Shown here in pieces: positions 46,451-58,044 of a stretch of 64,000 bases of DNA (position 1 is the stretch's first letter; each line of letters opens with the position of its first letter). The notes beneath the pieces were generated by a model that ran no database searches, was not told the DNA's origin, and saw only the letters and a list, made by a program, of their open reading frames with translations. Origin of the DNA: Trichobilharzia szidati (Eukaryota > Platyhelminthes > Trematoda > Strigeidida > Schistosomatidae); assembly GCA_944472155.2 (NCBI GenBank), contig OX235279.1:139100920-139164919 (forward strand). Reading direction: 5' to 3'. Made by a program: the position numbers and the translations under genes.

Positions 46451-47929
46451 CTCGGTGCTCAAATTATTCCAGGAAGTTCGCAACACCTACGGTCTGGAAA
46501 CTTATAATATAAATAAGTTATTATTATTACTGTTAATAAGCTTTGCATATATCGGTATATTGCGAGATAATAAGCAGTGCATGGAAATTGCTGTTGTGTT
46601 ATCGACACAGTAATAATGGTTATGACAATAATGATTTGTATTGTGATTTATTAAGAATGTATATAGTAGGTATAGTTTGGATATTTATTAAAGGCTGGTA
46701 AAGATAGTCTTTAGTATGATAGCTGTAGTTCATATTGAACTGGTGGAAAATATCATGTTCATGGATAGTCACACGTATCAGTAAGTTTCTTATTGAATGA
46801 ATAATTTGAAGAAAAATTTAGTCAACCTAATGAAATTCATTTTGATTTTCGGCAGCAGGCGCACAAGAAGGACTGAAAGGAGAGTGTCTTCTAGATTCTC
46901 CGAGCATTTCCCCTAAAAGCTTCTGTTTGAAAGGCAGCAAAATGTTCTCAGGTGCAATTGCCGGACACCTGATTAAAATGGAACATACGGTGAAAATTAG
47001 TTAAGCTTTCAAAATAATCGGCACTCAAAGAAAGCCACGGTTAATTCGGTTCTCAAAAGCCATTACTAATAAAAGACTTCGACCCAACCTGTGCACACGG
47101 AAAGATAGCGTGACTACTCTGTTTCACTACCGTGGTAACCGTATTTGTTTTGTTCGTAAGCTTTTGTGTTTTATTCTGTTGCATGAAATTCCATTTAATT
47201 TTGATTTTCGCTTACAGAGATGAACTCACTAATAAGTTTCCAAATCTACTAAATGATTTTGTCTATCTTATAATTTTACTTTACTAATCACTCCCCACCC
47301 TCCTGAATTGTCCATCATAATAGGTATAAATTCACTCTGTTGTTCTATCCTGTACTTTGCCTCTAGTCCAACTCTGTTTCCAAACGAAATTTGAACCCTA
47401 CTCCCCTTGCCTAATTATCAGATAAATAGTTACTCTTTTAACAATGAATAGTTTGTCTACTTACATCATTTCGGGAATTATGTTGCCTATACTTTCTATT
47501 TATAACTCGTAGTCATTTTAAAAAGAATTTTAAAAATTTTGTGACTTATAACTGATGTACGCAGTTGGAGAGAATCGATGAGATAAAAGGAGCTCCTATT
47601 ATTCTAAAAATATGTTTGTTCCTTCTTTATTCGAACTGATAAAGGGGTCCGGTTGTATGAAATTAAACAAGTGATGGCGAAATGATTAAAAATTAGAAGT
47701 ACTTGTGAAATTTAAAACAAGTGGTTATATAATGCATAATTTATATGTTGAAAAGTGGGAAGAATAGATGAGTTATCTACACTATTAAGATCGATTACAT
47801 GAGAAAAATTAAAGGTGAAGTTTTGTGGGGCTATCTTATAACAAAATGCTTAAACAACACCATAAAAAGTTGCACTCAGTGCACTAGAATCATGTTGCCT
47901 CTTTATAGTAATACAGATTTTCCTTTCGA
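46451..47929. other. No gene recognised
   Basis: AT-rich spacer with a TTA run near 46515. No exon or element supported. Confidence 0.45.
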
Positions 47930-48270
47930 GAGGTAAGAATTTCGCTCCTTTATTAATAACTACCAGTTTGAACACTGCTTTAAAGCCCGCTACCTTGGGC
48001 ATACAATTAAACATCTTCGTCTCTTCGTTTTCCGAAACTAACTCTGGTTTAGTGAAGGATAAAAAAAGTCAATTCGTGACTCCATTCTAACACACCTTGT
48101 AGCAACTGATCATGTACCTGAAATTAAGAAAGCATTTAAAGTTATCTAACGTATTTGCACTAACCATCATTTTGTTATACGAGTTCATTGTCTACATGCA
48201 AGTGAAGCCATCACAATACATCTAATGAAGACTAACTTGAGTGTTCAGCGGAAATTTGTACAGTAACTTT
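47930..48270 (+). mobile_element. PLE C-terminal fragment
   Basis: After a GIY-YIG-like residue (RYLGHTIKHL), the frame around 48090-48270 reads HLVATDHVPEIKKAFKVI, RICTNHHFVIRVHCLHASEA then LSVQRKFVQ, the PLE tail seen in PLE-2 and PLE-3. Stops interrupt it. It abuts the 3' end of the SR2-type copy at 48361. Confidence 0.65.
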
Positions 48271-48360
48271 GCTTCCTTTGACTCTGTGCAAATGAATGTA
48301 AAAACCGACAATTCTTCCCTACTCCCTCATTATTGCTATTTCAACCGTCTTACTTATTAG

Positions 48361-51300
48361 TATTTATTATTACTTCCTTGGGTTCCCAATAGAACATAAG
48401 GCTTCCACAACACATCTCCACTTTCTTCTATTTTCTGAGATCCTCATCAGCTGGGACCACGATTGGCCATAATCTCTCATCTCTTCATCCAATTCACGTG
48501 ATCTCCTCCATGTCACCCTGGGACGACATACTCGTCGCTTCCTATCAGGATTCCACTGGAGTGATGGCCTACATTGAGCGCGATTTCATTCGACGGTCTC
48601 CCCAATGTATGCCCGATCCTACTCCGTTTTCTCCTACATATTTGTTGAGCGATCGGCTCTTGGTTGGTTTGTTCCCACAGTTTCTTATTACTAATTCATT
48701 CTGGCAGGCTGGCCATTTGATCTGCAGTATGGGACCAGCCAGTGAAGGCAGCTGTTGATGAAAGTCTGCAACCTGTTGGAAATCCTTCTCGTGACACACT
48801 GGCCAAGTTTCCGACCCGTATAGAAAGAACGACTTGGCATTTGTGTTGAAAATCCGAATCTTGTTCCTTATGCTGTGCAGTGCAGGAGATCTCCAAACTG
48901 GTTTCAGGTTGATGAAGACGTATCCTGTCTTTTCGATTCTGACTAGCTGGCTGGCTTTGACATGTTCATCCGCTCCGACTGCCTGTAGTTGAAATGATGC
49001 TTCCTAGATAAGTGAAGAAGGCAACCTATGTTAAATCTATCCCGTTGATGGTGATTGGTGCTGTCTGTAATTGCTGTTGTGGTTCGTTGGTTATCTTCAT
49101 CACCTCCGTCTTCTCTATTTCACCTGGAGTCCTGTCGTCGCTGCTTCTCCGGTCAGTTTGTTGTTTTTCGCCTGTAAGTCTTCGAGTTTGTGTGACATCA
49201 GACATATGTCATCCACGCGCGAAATCCAGATGTTCAAGAGTCTTCTTATCGGTGGTCCAGAGTATTCCTGTCTCCTCATACCCAACGCACGGTCTCACGC
49301 ATAATCCAGTCCACCACAATTAAGAATATCGTCGGTGATAATAGGCAGTCAGCTTGTCTTACTCCTGTCTTCACTTCGAACGCCTCGCTGAAATTTCCGT
49401 TGTGGATCACCTGATACGTGACATTCTCATATAGCCAGCTGTTGAATGAGGTTGATAAAGACCTGGGCACTACATGTCTTAGTATTGAAGTAGTTTCCAA
49501 ATGACTTCTCGGTCAAAACTATCTGTCAAAGGCCCTTCCGAAGTCAATGAAGTTGAGTTAGGGAGAGGTTTGACTGCTATTTTATGCTTTGTTCTGTGAT
49601 GATGATGCGTAGAGTTGAAATTTGATCAGCACATGATTTGCCTTTCCTGAATCCATCTCGCTCCGGTGGGGCTGTCGAAGTTCTGTATCCAGTGCATTCT
49701 TTATTCTCTCCAGCATGATGCGTCTTAGCATTTTACTTGGTGTGGACAAGAGCGTGATTCCACGCCACTTCTTCCACAGTCAGATGCAAGTCGCCCTTCT
49801 TTGGCAGCTTGACAAGGTAGCCAGCCTTCCTTACAATCTGTAGGTAGGTACATTTCCTTCTTCCCAAACCTTTTGCAATAATAGCATGAGCACATCTGCT
49901 ACAGTCTCTGGGTCCATTTGCAGTACTTCTGGATGTGGAGGTGCCGTCTGATTCTTCTGCCCTCTGGGACTTCAGTAGTTTGATCGCATTTAGGATTTCT
50001 GCTTTTGGTGGAGGATTGGTGTCCACTGACAGGCATTTGTGTGCTTGTTGTTGGTGGTAGTTCTGGGCGAGTCGTAGGTGATGGTCGGTCCAAGAGTCCT
50101 TTGAAGTGATTTTATTTGTCTCACTTCGTTGGTAATCAGGTCCCCATGACCACCTTTCATCAGTTTCATCTGTGTTGATATCTTCCGGGATAGTGATCTG
50201 GTTATCTGAAATAATGTTACCTGCAGTTTGTCTGCTTCAGTTGCTGGTTAGTGTGTCGTAGAATTGCCTTCTATCTTTCCTGGAATTCTTCTTTATTCAG
50301 TGCAGTGTACATTAAACTCAGCTTCTCCTTCTGTTGACCATCTCTTCATTGGTTTACCTTCTGTTTCATCATCTTCCTCTTCTCTCTTCTATTATCTTCT
50401 AGGTGTCCGTTGAGAGGCATTCCTTGTCTTGTCTCTTCTTTCTTTCTAGAACAGTTGTGCACTTTTCCTTGAACATCACCTCCAGAGAGTTAGTTCCAAA
50501 GTTCTTCAACGCAGCTCTCCATAATGATGCTACCTATTGTCTTAGACTTTACTCTCATCTTATGTGTAGTGGAGCTATCCCTCGTAATATTTTCCTTCAG
50601 TCTCTGAACGTTGACTCTCAATTACAGTGGCCTATCTTTAGTTTTTCTGAAATATATTTCAACTTCACCTTGTCCGTCAGGCGGTATCCATATCTCTGTC
50701 CTTGTGTGTGTACGCTCTGCTTCCGATCACCAAATCACTGAAAGCCCAGAAGTCTGCGAATAATTCTCCGTTCTCATACATTTCGCCGAGCCAGAGTCTC
50801 TGCACCCATGATGAGTACTCTTCCTGTATTATCTACTCCCAGTTTGACATTCATATCGCCCATGAGGATTTCAATGTCACCATTTGGGATGTTGTCCATC
50901 ACTGCTTGTAGTTTTCTGTAAAAGTTTTCCTTCTTCTCTTGTTCCGCATCGTTTGTAGCACCATGCGTAGCATTGCATGATAATTGTGACCTCCCTTCTA
51001 TCTTTCCTCTTGAGTTGAATCATGCTGTCATGATCTTGCAGGATGAAGTTGGTTCCCACTGCATTAGGGCTTTGGTTGGCACTGGTGACATCATGGTAGT
51101 CCACATCCATTTTGTCTGCTCTCTCAGATTCCCAGCACTTCTCAGCCATATCTTCGCATTTCTTTGGCTACCTGGACAGCCATCTCAGTCTCGTACATTG
51201 TACGGACATTCCACGTCCCCATTCTTATTCTTGCTTTCATCGATAGAGAGAAGACACATCGTCTGGCTGACTGGCTTCCCGAAGGCTTTCACCAGTCCAC

Positions 51301-51480
51301 CGTTTCATTTCGCCTCTCCGGTTCTAGCGAAGAATAAGATTAATATTTGAGTTTTCTGTATTTTTAATATACATTTTGTGCGATGAAGTTTCTTCAGCAG
51401 TTTGATAGGCATCACGCCCGAACCTCCCCCTTGACCCGGAATTGGGACCGGCTAGAAAACTAGCAAGCTAGTAAACTAGG
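48361..51480 (-). mobile_element. SR2-type LINE, nearly full length but broken
   Basis: Begins (minus strand) at about 51480 with leader GCCTAGTTTACTAGCTTGCT and ends near 48361 in AAGTAATAATAAA, the TAA-rich RTE-type tail. Endonuclease pieces: NVRTMYE near 51205, DVTSANQSPNAVGTNFIL and KLLQKTTSSDGQ (50877-51149). Linker/RT: EILNAIKLLKSQRAEESDGT (49733-50026), then VIHNGNFSEAFEVKTGVRQA (49276-49500). The FADD box near 49220 is destroyed by extra bases (TTCGCGCGTGGATGAC). Dozens of stops and shifts, so inactive. It shares wording with the 10.4-kb fragment. Confidence 0.88.
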
Positions 51481-51889
51481 CGACATTATTAATCGGCCTA
51501 CTCCAGCTTTAATTGTTCTTAGGCAATTGATTTTAATAATCTGATCACTGATTATTGTTATATATTACAGCAGAACCATTGATAACAATCTAATTGAAAA
51601 ATAAACAACATCTAAATCATATAACGTATTTGTAAAAAAAAGTTTCGTACAGTCTGTACTTGTCACTGGAATTTACGTAAACAGTAATAAAGCGTTAGTA
51701 GACAACAGAATGAGAACAGGTTCCATCAAAAAGCGATATCGAAGGTAAAAATTAACAACGAAGATTAATAAAACAAAAAGCAAAATTATGACACATTAAT
51801 TTTTGTCTCAAAATAGAAGCTACCGAGGAAGATTTAATGTGATAAAAAAAGTGATAAAACTTAAGCTAACGAATGTTTGGTGGAATCAT

Positions 51890-52315
51890 TTTTACAGGAT
51901 TTTCATCATGAGCTGACATTAGTTAGAGAACCATTGGAAAATCTGCAAGTACTGGACAGCTGTTTCGTCCTAGTTTGGGACTCGTCAGCAGTACGTACCC
52001 ACCGGGATTCGAACCCAGGACCTTTTGGTTTCAAGGCGAGCTCGTATACCACTAAGACACTGGGACCCGATCCAATGGCCCATGAATTCTAACTTCTGCC
52101 AATTCACGACATGGCGCGACCCCTAGCCGATGTCTTCGGCTAGTATTTGTCCTCACACCGGACCTGCTGCACCCTACTGGTCACGACTTCTCCCTAGAAC
52201 CCCAGGTAACTACCTACCTGAATAGGACCAGTCGCTAGTGAGCATTTCATTGATATTCAAGTGTTGGTTTGTAGGGATTTGATTGGTTACAGGATTTTGA
52301 TCATGAGCTGACTTT
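51890..52315 (-). mobile_element. Hammerhead SINE, family 1, complete monomer plus start of a second
   Basis: On the minus strand: unit start GTCAGCTCATGAT, a body with CCGAAGACATCGGCT, a tRNA-like segment (GGGTCCCAGTGTCTTAGTGG, B box GGGTTCGAATCCC), then the hammerhead, then again TCAGCTCATGATGAAAATCC. The repeated end (TTACAGGATTTT..CATGAGCTGAC at 51893 and 52287) lies about 393 bp apart, so one full monomer and about 26 bases of another are joined head to tail. Confidence 0.82.
51949..51994 (-). ncRNA. Hammerhead ribozyme, all core positions canonical
   Basis: Minus strand order: stem I GTACTG (51994-51989), core CTGACGA (51988-51982), stem II GTCC...GGAC around CAAACTA, GAAA (51966-51963), self-complementary stem III CAGCTG (51962-51957), cleavage triplet GUC (51957-51955), then CAGTAC (51954-51949) closing stem I. 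Stem II and its loop resemble the known schistosome Sm-alpha hammerhead, whose stem III is longer. With a loop-less palindromic stem III it would be expected to work best as a dimer. Confidence 0.8.
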
Positions 52316-53059
52316 TTTTTACTTTATGTCTCAGTAATCAATCACCTGTTACAGAAGAATATAAAGACAATGCATTTTCCACATCCACTTTCGAGTCTTA
52401 TATTTTGATACAATCAGACACTCATAATGATATTTAAGGGCTATAATCCAATGAAAACAAAATAGCTTTCCTTTATTACTTTTTAAAGCGTTGCCACTCA
52501 AATACAAAGTAATTTTTTGACTATATAATTCTCAGGTTGTTCAAATATGCATAAATATTGTATTCTTTGTGAAGTGAAAAATAATAACTTGTCTCGATTT
52601 AAAACAAAATTAAGTTTCTTAGTTGAATTATACAGTATGGTTAAAAAATTCACGTGAAATTGAATAATGAGAATAATTTAATTGACAAGAAGTTTGGTGG
52701 GGGAAAAAGTTTACCAAATGTGAAACACTTATACCGGCTAATTTATTCACAAATCTACTGACTAAACACAGAAATGGAGTTTTGATTTAAATAAGCTTCA
52801 GTCAAACACCTTTCGTAGGTGTTATTTTGTGTGTACACTCTAGTAAAACCAAGACAGTAGGCGTTTAGAAAGCACACATCGAGTACAACTGACATACTTT
52901 ACTTCACATGAGCAGATGAATATACAAATATACATATATTTAGATATACTGCTAACTTATCCTTTACAGATGAATGAAGCAGTGAACTAACTATCACAAG
53001 ATAATTGTATTCACTGCAGCGATTTAAATCAACTACAATCGATTGTTGTCATCAATACT
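52316..53059. other. No gene recognised
   Basis: AT-rich spacer between the SINE and PLE-8. Confidence 0.45.
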
Positions 53060-54600
53060 TGAATAGAAAACCAAGTATACAGCCACCTAACAGAGCAGCA
53101 CAGAGAACAATTAAATCATCTGAGGCATAACAGAATAATATTAATAACCCGTCTTCGTAAGGAAGCTGGTGCAGTCCTTATGGATAGAAAAGATTATGTA
53201 AGGAAAGTGAATAAAATATTGTCAGATAAAAATAAATTCTCTCAACCGTCTAGTGAAAGAATTAGAACAGAACAGATTGAGAAACAGAACAATGATGTTC
53301 ACAAAAGAATGAAAGCCGAGCAGTTAATCAGGTGTGAAATTTACAATTACATTAGACTAACAGGATTAATAATACCGAGACTATATGGTTTACCAAAAGA
53401 TACACAAAGCCGGTCCCTTACTGTGTCCCCAAACCATTCAGTTGAGAAATGGTTAGCTGATATTTTAGAGCCTGTGAGAAAACAGATGTGCCCACAATTT
53501 ACTTCGTAACACCTTTCATTCCGTCCACTATACACAAAATATCAACGTATCGAACAAAAGCATGCTCTCTCTTGACACTTCATCACTACTTACCAACGTT
53601 CCAATCACGGAAACTGTCTGTCATATTTGTCAATATATAGGCGAAGACCAGCTGAACATTGGATCATCAACAGTTTGTTTAAAGGAACTACTACTGAGAT
53701 GCACTTTTAATGTGCAATTCACGTCCAAGGACGTCATTTATATACAAAAGGATGGGATTGCAATGGGATCTCTCGCGGGTCTGCTGCTAGGAGACTGTTT
53801 CATGGCAAGCCTCAAGAATGGTCCACTTAAGTCAACTATTGATCGTTTTCAGTTGCATACTAGATATGCGGATGACATTTTTATTATATGTGATGATAGT
53901 CATGATCTTAATCAATTGTTACAAATATTCAACGACTGCCATCCAACAACAAAGTTTACTCTTCAAATAGAAAATGAATCTAAAATTCCTTTTCTTGATG
54001 TTGAACTTACGAGGAGAGCAGACGGAACCCCACATGAGACGGCCAACTGACAAGTTTCTACAGCCATGTACAAATCCGTCGTAAAAGAAACCCAATTATA
54101 TCTCTTGCTACTCACGTCCGACGCGTCTGTAGCCCTGATGCCGTCAAAGAAGAATTACACTTTTGAAAGAAATCTTCATCCACGAAGATTCACCGACAAC
54201 AACTTCAAGCAAAAAGTGTAAAGACAAGAGATGTCATACATGTTGAAAAAGAAATTTTAAATGAACCTCGACTTCAAAGGTGACCTACTCAGTGATGTTC
54301 TTAAGAGAAAAACTTCGGCTTCTTTAAGAACTTTCATCATAGCAACGCTGAGAGTAGTGTTCTCCAGTTGCCCACTGATTCGCAGAAGCCCAAAGTACAG
54401 GACCTGACATTTGACCAGTTCTGTGTGCATATCAGTTCACCTGCTTTTGTGGAGCCGATTATATTGGTCATTTTACAAGGATCCTGAACAGAACAGTATT
54501 CCGCATGCTCGCAGAAAGGATACCAAAGGCTCTATAAGAAGTGGAATAACTGAACACCTTGTAGACACTGGTCGCTCTATCTCAACGGATTGTATTTAAA
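53060..54600 (+). mobile_element. Penelope-like element PLE-8, RT largely open, 3' part broken
   Basis: EQHREQLNHLRHNRIILITR (about 53095-53155), then MDRKDYVRKVNKILSDKNKF and IPRLYGLPKDTQ (to 53509), a break, then the 162-residue frame 53562-54050 with MLSLDTSSLLTNVPITETV, IQKDGIAMGSLAGLLLGD, TRYADDIFIICDD (YADD 53865-53876, intact) and IPFLDVELTRRADG. After a stop at 54050 the linker and a degraded GIY-YIG region (FCGADYIGHFTRILNRTVF in a shifted frame near 54450) follow. Upstream, the N-terminus is truncated. Related to PLE-2 and PLE-5. Confidence 0.88.
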
Positions 54601-55129
54601 TATTATTATCAAGTAATTGGATTCATAACACTTATACATAATACTGTTTTTGTTAAGTAATATCTTCAGGAGTATATAAAAACAAGGGACAGAGATCTAC
54701 GTAAGAGATTAAACAGATACATGTAGATCTCTGCACTACGCCGTAAGTCACGTCTAAGATTATTTAGCTGTTCAAATCTGTTCACTCAGATATAAAGTCA
54801 ACAAATTCGATAGTAAAACAAGCCAAATTGTATCCAGTATACCAATAACGGCATATATTCCAACAAAATTTGATCCAATTATTAGCTTAGATGCAACACA
54901 ATATTCACGGACTCCTTCATAATGCTACGTATCTTTGTGACGTTTTCCGTGCTGGGGATTTAAATACAGCGATTATTTTTGCATAGTTTGCCCCAATATT
55001 GCAATCTTTTGATACAGTTCAGAACAATGAATAATCACAGACACTGTGCAACCACTTTTTTCACATTATATTCACTTTTCTCAATAGTGACTCATTTTCT
55101 AAATATATTTTTCTGTTACATTTTGTCAC
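54601..55129. other. No gene recognised; one short hairpin
   Basis: AT-rich. AGAGATCTAC (54690-54699) pairs with GTAGATCTCT (54724-54733), a 10-bp stem of unknown meaning. Confidence 0.45.
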
Positions 55130-55205
55130 ATATACGCGCTGCCGAAGAGTCCCAAGTCAGGACGAAACAGCCACCTAGTGTTTCTTGGTTTTCAATAAGT
55201 CTTCA
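55130..55205 (+). mobile_element. Hammerhead SINE family 1 fragment
   Basis: GCTGCCGAAGAGTCCCAAGT then CAGGACGAAACAGCC is the ribozyme segment of the SINE in plus orientation. Core is CCGAAGA (U4 to C) and the cleavage side is altered, so inactive. The tRNA-like head is absent. Confidence 0.65.
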
Positions 55206-55541
55206 ACTGATGTCAATTTTACGACGAAATCTACATTGAAATTAACTGAAATCCCCACAGAAACTTCAAATCTGAAATTAGGTTCAACCAAAAAGTTAGT
55301 AAATATTCTGAATTTACATACTATAGTGACTTTTTCCCTGATCAACATGGGAGTTTGAAATTTTTCTTACTGTTAATACACATGATCAACAAATAAAAAC
55401 TTATCATTTCTACGGAATGAAAATGGTTGGTGTTTAACGTCATATATTTCTAATGACTTGCAAATTTGACACACGAATGAGGAATACCATTATTACTAAA
55501 CAATAGCGCTATACAACAAAAGTGATTTACAATTTCAGATA

Positions 55542-55718
55542 ATAGGGAATAAAAAGACAGTTGCAGCGAAGAAAATTTTCTTTTCGACGAAGTCATCATC
55601 TAGGCTGTACATTCGTGTATTTATATCAATTTGATATAAATACACGAATGTACAGCCTAGATGATGACTTCGTCGAAAAGAAAATTTTCTTCGCTGCAAC
55701 TGTCTTTTTATTCCCTAT
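55542..55718. repeat. Perfect 177-bp palindrome (88-bp arms, 1-nt centre)
   Basis: Arms are exact reverse complements around position 55630: 55542-55629 against 55631-55718. Pairing fails at the next position (55541/55719). Both ORFs reported across it mirror each other and are not genes. See findings for origin. Confidence 0.97.
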
Positions 55719-56749
55719 GATCAAATGTGTATATTCCGTGATTTGAAAACGAGCAAAGACCGTTCGACGGTAAAGGAACTGAACAAGTTTCTGCGTTTGT
55801 CCGTCAAGCTTGCTGAAGTGAATGCGAAGAATTCCTTCTGGAAAAGCTGTCTGGATAAGCATGAAATTGAGGAGTGCCTAAGTAAACACTAGACACAAAC
55901 ACAAACCTCATATACTGTTTAATGTTATAGGATCCTACAATCCAGGTTCAGCAGTTAATCTGCTCACTTTCAACTAAGTGGTCAGTCAAATCTATTCAAA
56001 TACTTAATTTAGGCCATTAACTTACGGCGTGATGTGTATGAATATCAATCATACTACCTGGCCACCTACACTTCAATAGACTGAGTAGCTTTATTCAATT
56101 AGCTACCAACTCCGAATTTTTGTCATTCCAGCAGTCAGTGATGTGACCGCCTGGAGTATATGAAGATGAGGAGAATTACTGAAGTCTTTAGGAATCTTTG
56201 GTATATATATATATATATATATGAAAACTGCCACCAGCTGAATTTTATCTTAAAACAAATCGTTATCTCCGTTTAAATAAGTCAGTTTGTCAGGAATGAA
56301 TATCTTAGAACAATTTGACTAGTACAGTCAGTCGGCTTGAAGTGATGATGGATCTAATCGAATGGTGAAGTTGTTGATCTACCAGAAAAACTAATTTTCT
56401 CACTGAAAACAAACGCTAAAGCGTTTTAAGATTCTCTTTCTTACAATAGTATGAAATTCCAGTCCTAACATGTAGTTTTACGAGAAATAAGTACAAATAA
56501 TAAGAAGTTAAAGTACCTTTGCTAGAAATCTGACAAAAGAAAATCGTTTTTTACTTATAAAATCAATAAAAAGTATATAAAACAATTTAGAATGCTTTTC
56601 ATTTTAAATAAGGTTCAATAACGATATCTTTAGTTTTAAAACTAAAGCTGGATATGATACAGTATTCATAGTTGGATGACGCCTCGAGTACAATTTATAG
56701 CAGTAAGAGAAAAGAAAACATGTAAAGCAAATTACGAAGCCATGTAACT
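55719..56749. other. No gene recognised
   Basis: AT-rich spacer. Contains a TA microsatellite at 56202-56223. ORFs at 55626-55862 arise from the palindrome and its flank. Confidence 0.45.
56202..56223. repeat. TA dinucleotide microsatellite
   Basis: About eleven uninterrupted TA units. Confidence 0.95.
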
Positions 56750-56850
56750 ACATTGATACGACTATGAGTAACAAAATGTGCTCAAAATATCATCTAGTTA
56801 CCAATACTTGTGTCACTGCGTTATATGAAATAAACTCGTCTAACGATACC
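56750..56850 (+). mobile_element. PLE 3'-end remnant with hammerhead-like motif
   Basis: TTGATACGACTATGAGTAAC...TGTGCTCAAAATATCATCTA, then CTTGTGTCACTGCG, aligns with the PLE 3' ends at 42970 (+) and 62925 (-), with more substitutions. Confidence 0.5.
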
Positions 56851-56864
56851 TATCACCGATAGCA

Positions 56865-57780
56865 TTTTTATCGCTTTGGCTTTTGCCGTGCACCACTCTT
56901 CGTGGTCCTTGCGGAGACTTTTAGTCAGATTGTGTTTGAGAAGCTTTCGCTCTTCAAATTGTTCGGAGCCCATCCGAAATAATCATCTTGAGTCTGTCAG
57001 TACGGATAAAGCGGATAGCACTTACTAACCTTTGTTCTCAGGTCATCGGGAGTCTTTACTGTTGCTTTCACAGCTGGTTGGACAATACGCTAAGTTTCCT
57101 CAGAATGAGTCTTGCTGTCGGTTACAGATACCCGTTCAGTTATTTCTTTCATTAATAAGGATATAGGGTTCTAATCACATTGGGGGCATAATGGCTTCGT
57201 TGCTGTTTTCTTTGCCCGTTCAAACTTAGGCATACATGTGCACTGACTAGGGCGATCACAGTCAATGCAATCGTTCCAAAAGGAGCGGAAGTCTTCTACC
57301 GACCCTAGTCATCGACAATTTATCGCTGTGACATATTTGATGATGGAGCTCACCAGACTAGGTGATGTATCTCTTTGTATTTGGTTCGTCGGTATGCAAC
57401 TCTACAAGTGCCGTCAATATACTACTGGGACTTGTCCAACTTCCTTACATCAGCACTGAAATCGCCTGCTAGAACAACTATATCTGAGCGTTTTGCTGTC
57501 AGCAACAAACTAGACAGATTTTGATAGAACCTATCCTTTACTTGGTCCGAACTGCAGTCTATTGGGGTGTAAGCGTAGATTGTACAATTGCATCGAAGGG
57601 GAACGCAGTCTGTCCTTCTTTTGACAGACCGATTTAGACGGACAACACATCCACTGAGGTCCAGTCAAGTAGGGATTTCTCCGCCTTAACATTGAGCGCT
57701 ACCTCTACACCTCAAGTCTTTGCAAACTAGCCGAAGAATCCCTTGACACCTGTGAGGTGGATTTCGCAGATTCTCCATGT
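56865..57780 (-). mobile_element. Second-family LINE, endonuclease and linker fragment
   Basis: Minus strand: CTIYAYTPIDCSSDQVKDRF then YQNLSSLLLTAKRSDIVVLA and GDFSADV (about 57600-57440), an apurinic-type endonuclease block, and at about 56960-56870 a linker FEERKLLKHNLTKSLRKDHE then EWCTAKAKAI. RT is missing. Frames are interrupted in between. Same family as the RT at 25.4-26.4 kb by style; not provable here. Confidence 0.6.
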
Positions 57781-58044
57781 CGGTCAGGAGGAGTTAAGTT
57801 AATAACCCCTTGGCAGATGCAATCTTACCTAATACATAATAGCTAAAATCTTAGCACAATTGGTTTCTATGATCATTCGAAACATCTATTTCAGGTGGTA
57901 AGGATTCATTATAGTGCTGAAGCTATTACAGCAAAATATTCAGCTAGAAATGTTTATTCCATGACTACCCGCAGGACCACAATTCGTGTAATTTAGTCCT
58001 ACTCAGATTCTACAAACTTATGTATATTTATTTCTGTGTAACAG
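57781..58044. other. Spacer before the SR2 copy
   Basis: AT-rich. No feature; the SR2 leader begins abruptly at about 58045. Confidence 0.4.

Noticed and set aside
55561..55862. Overlapping ORFs on both strands around 55.6 kb
   Set aside because: Both are products of the 88-bp palindrome and read the same arm twice.
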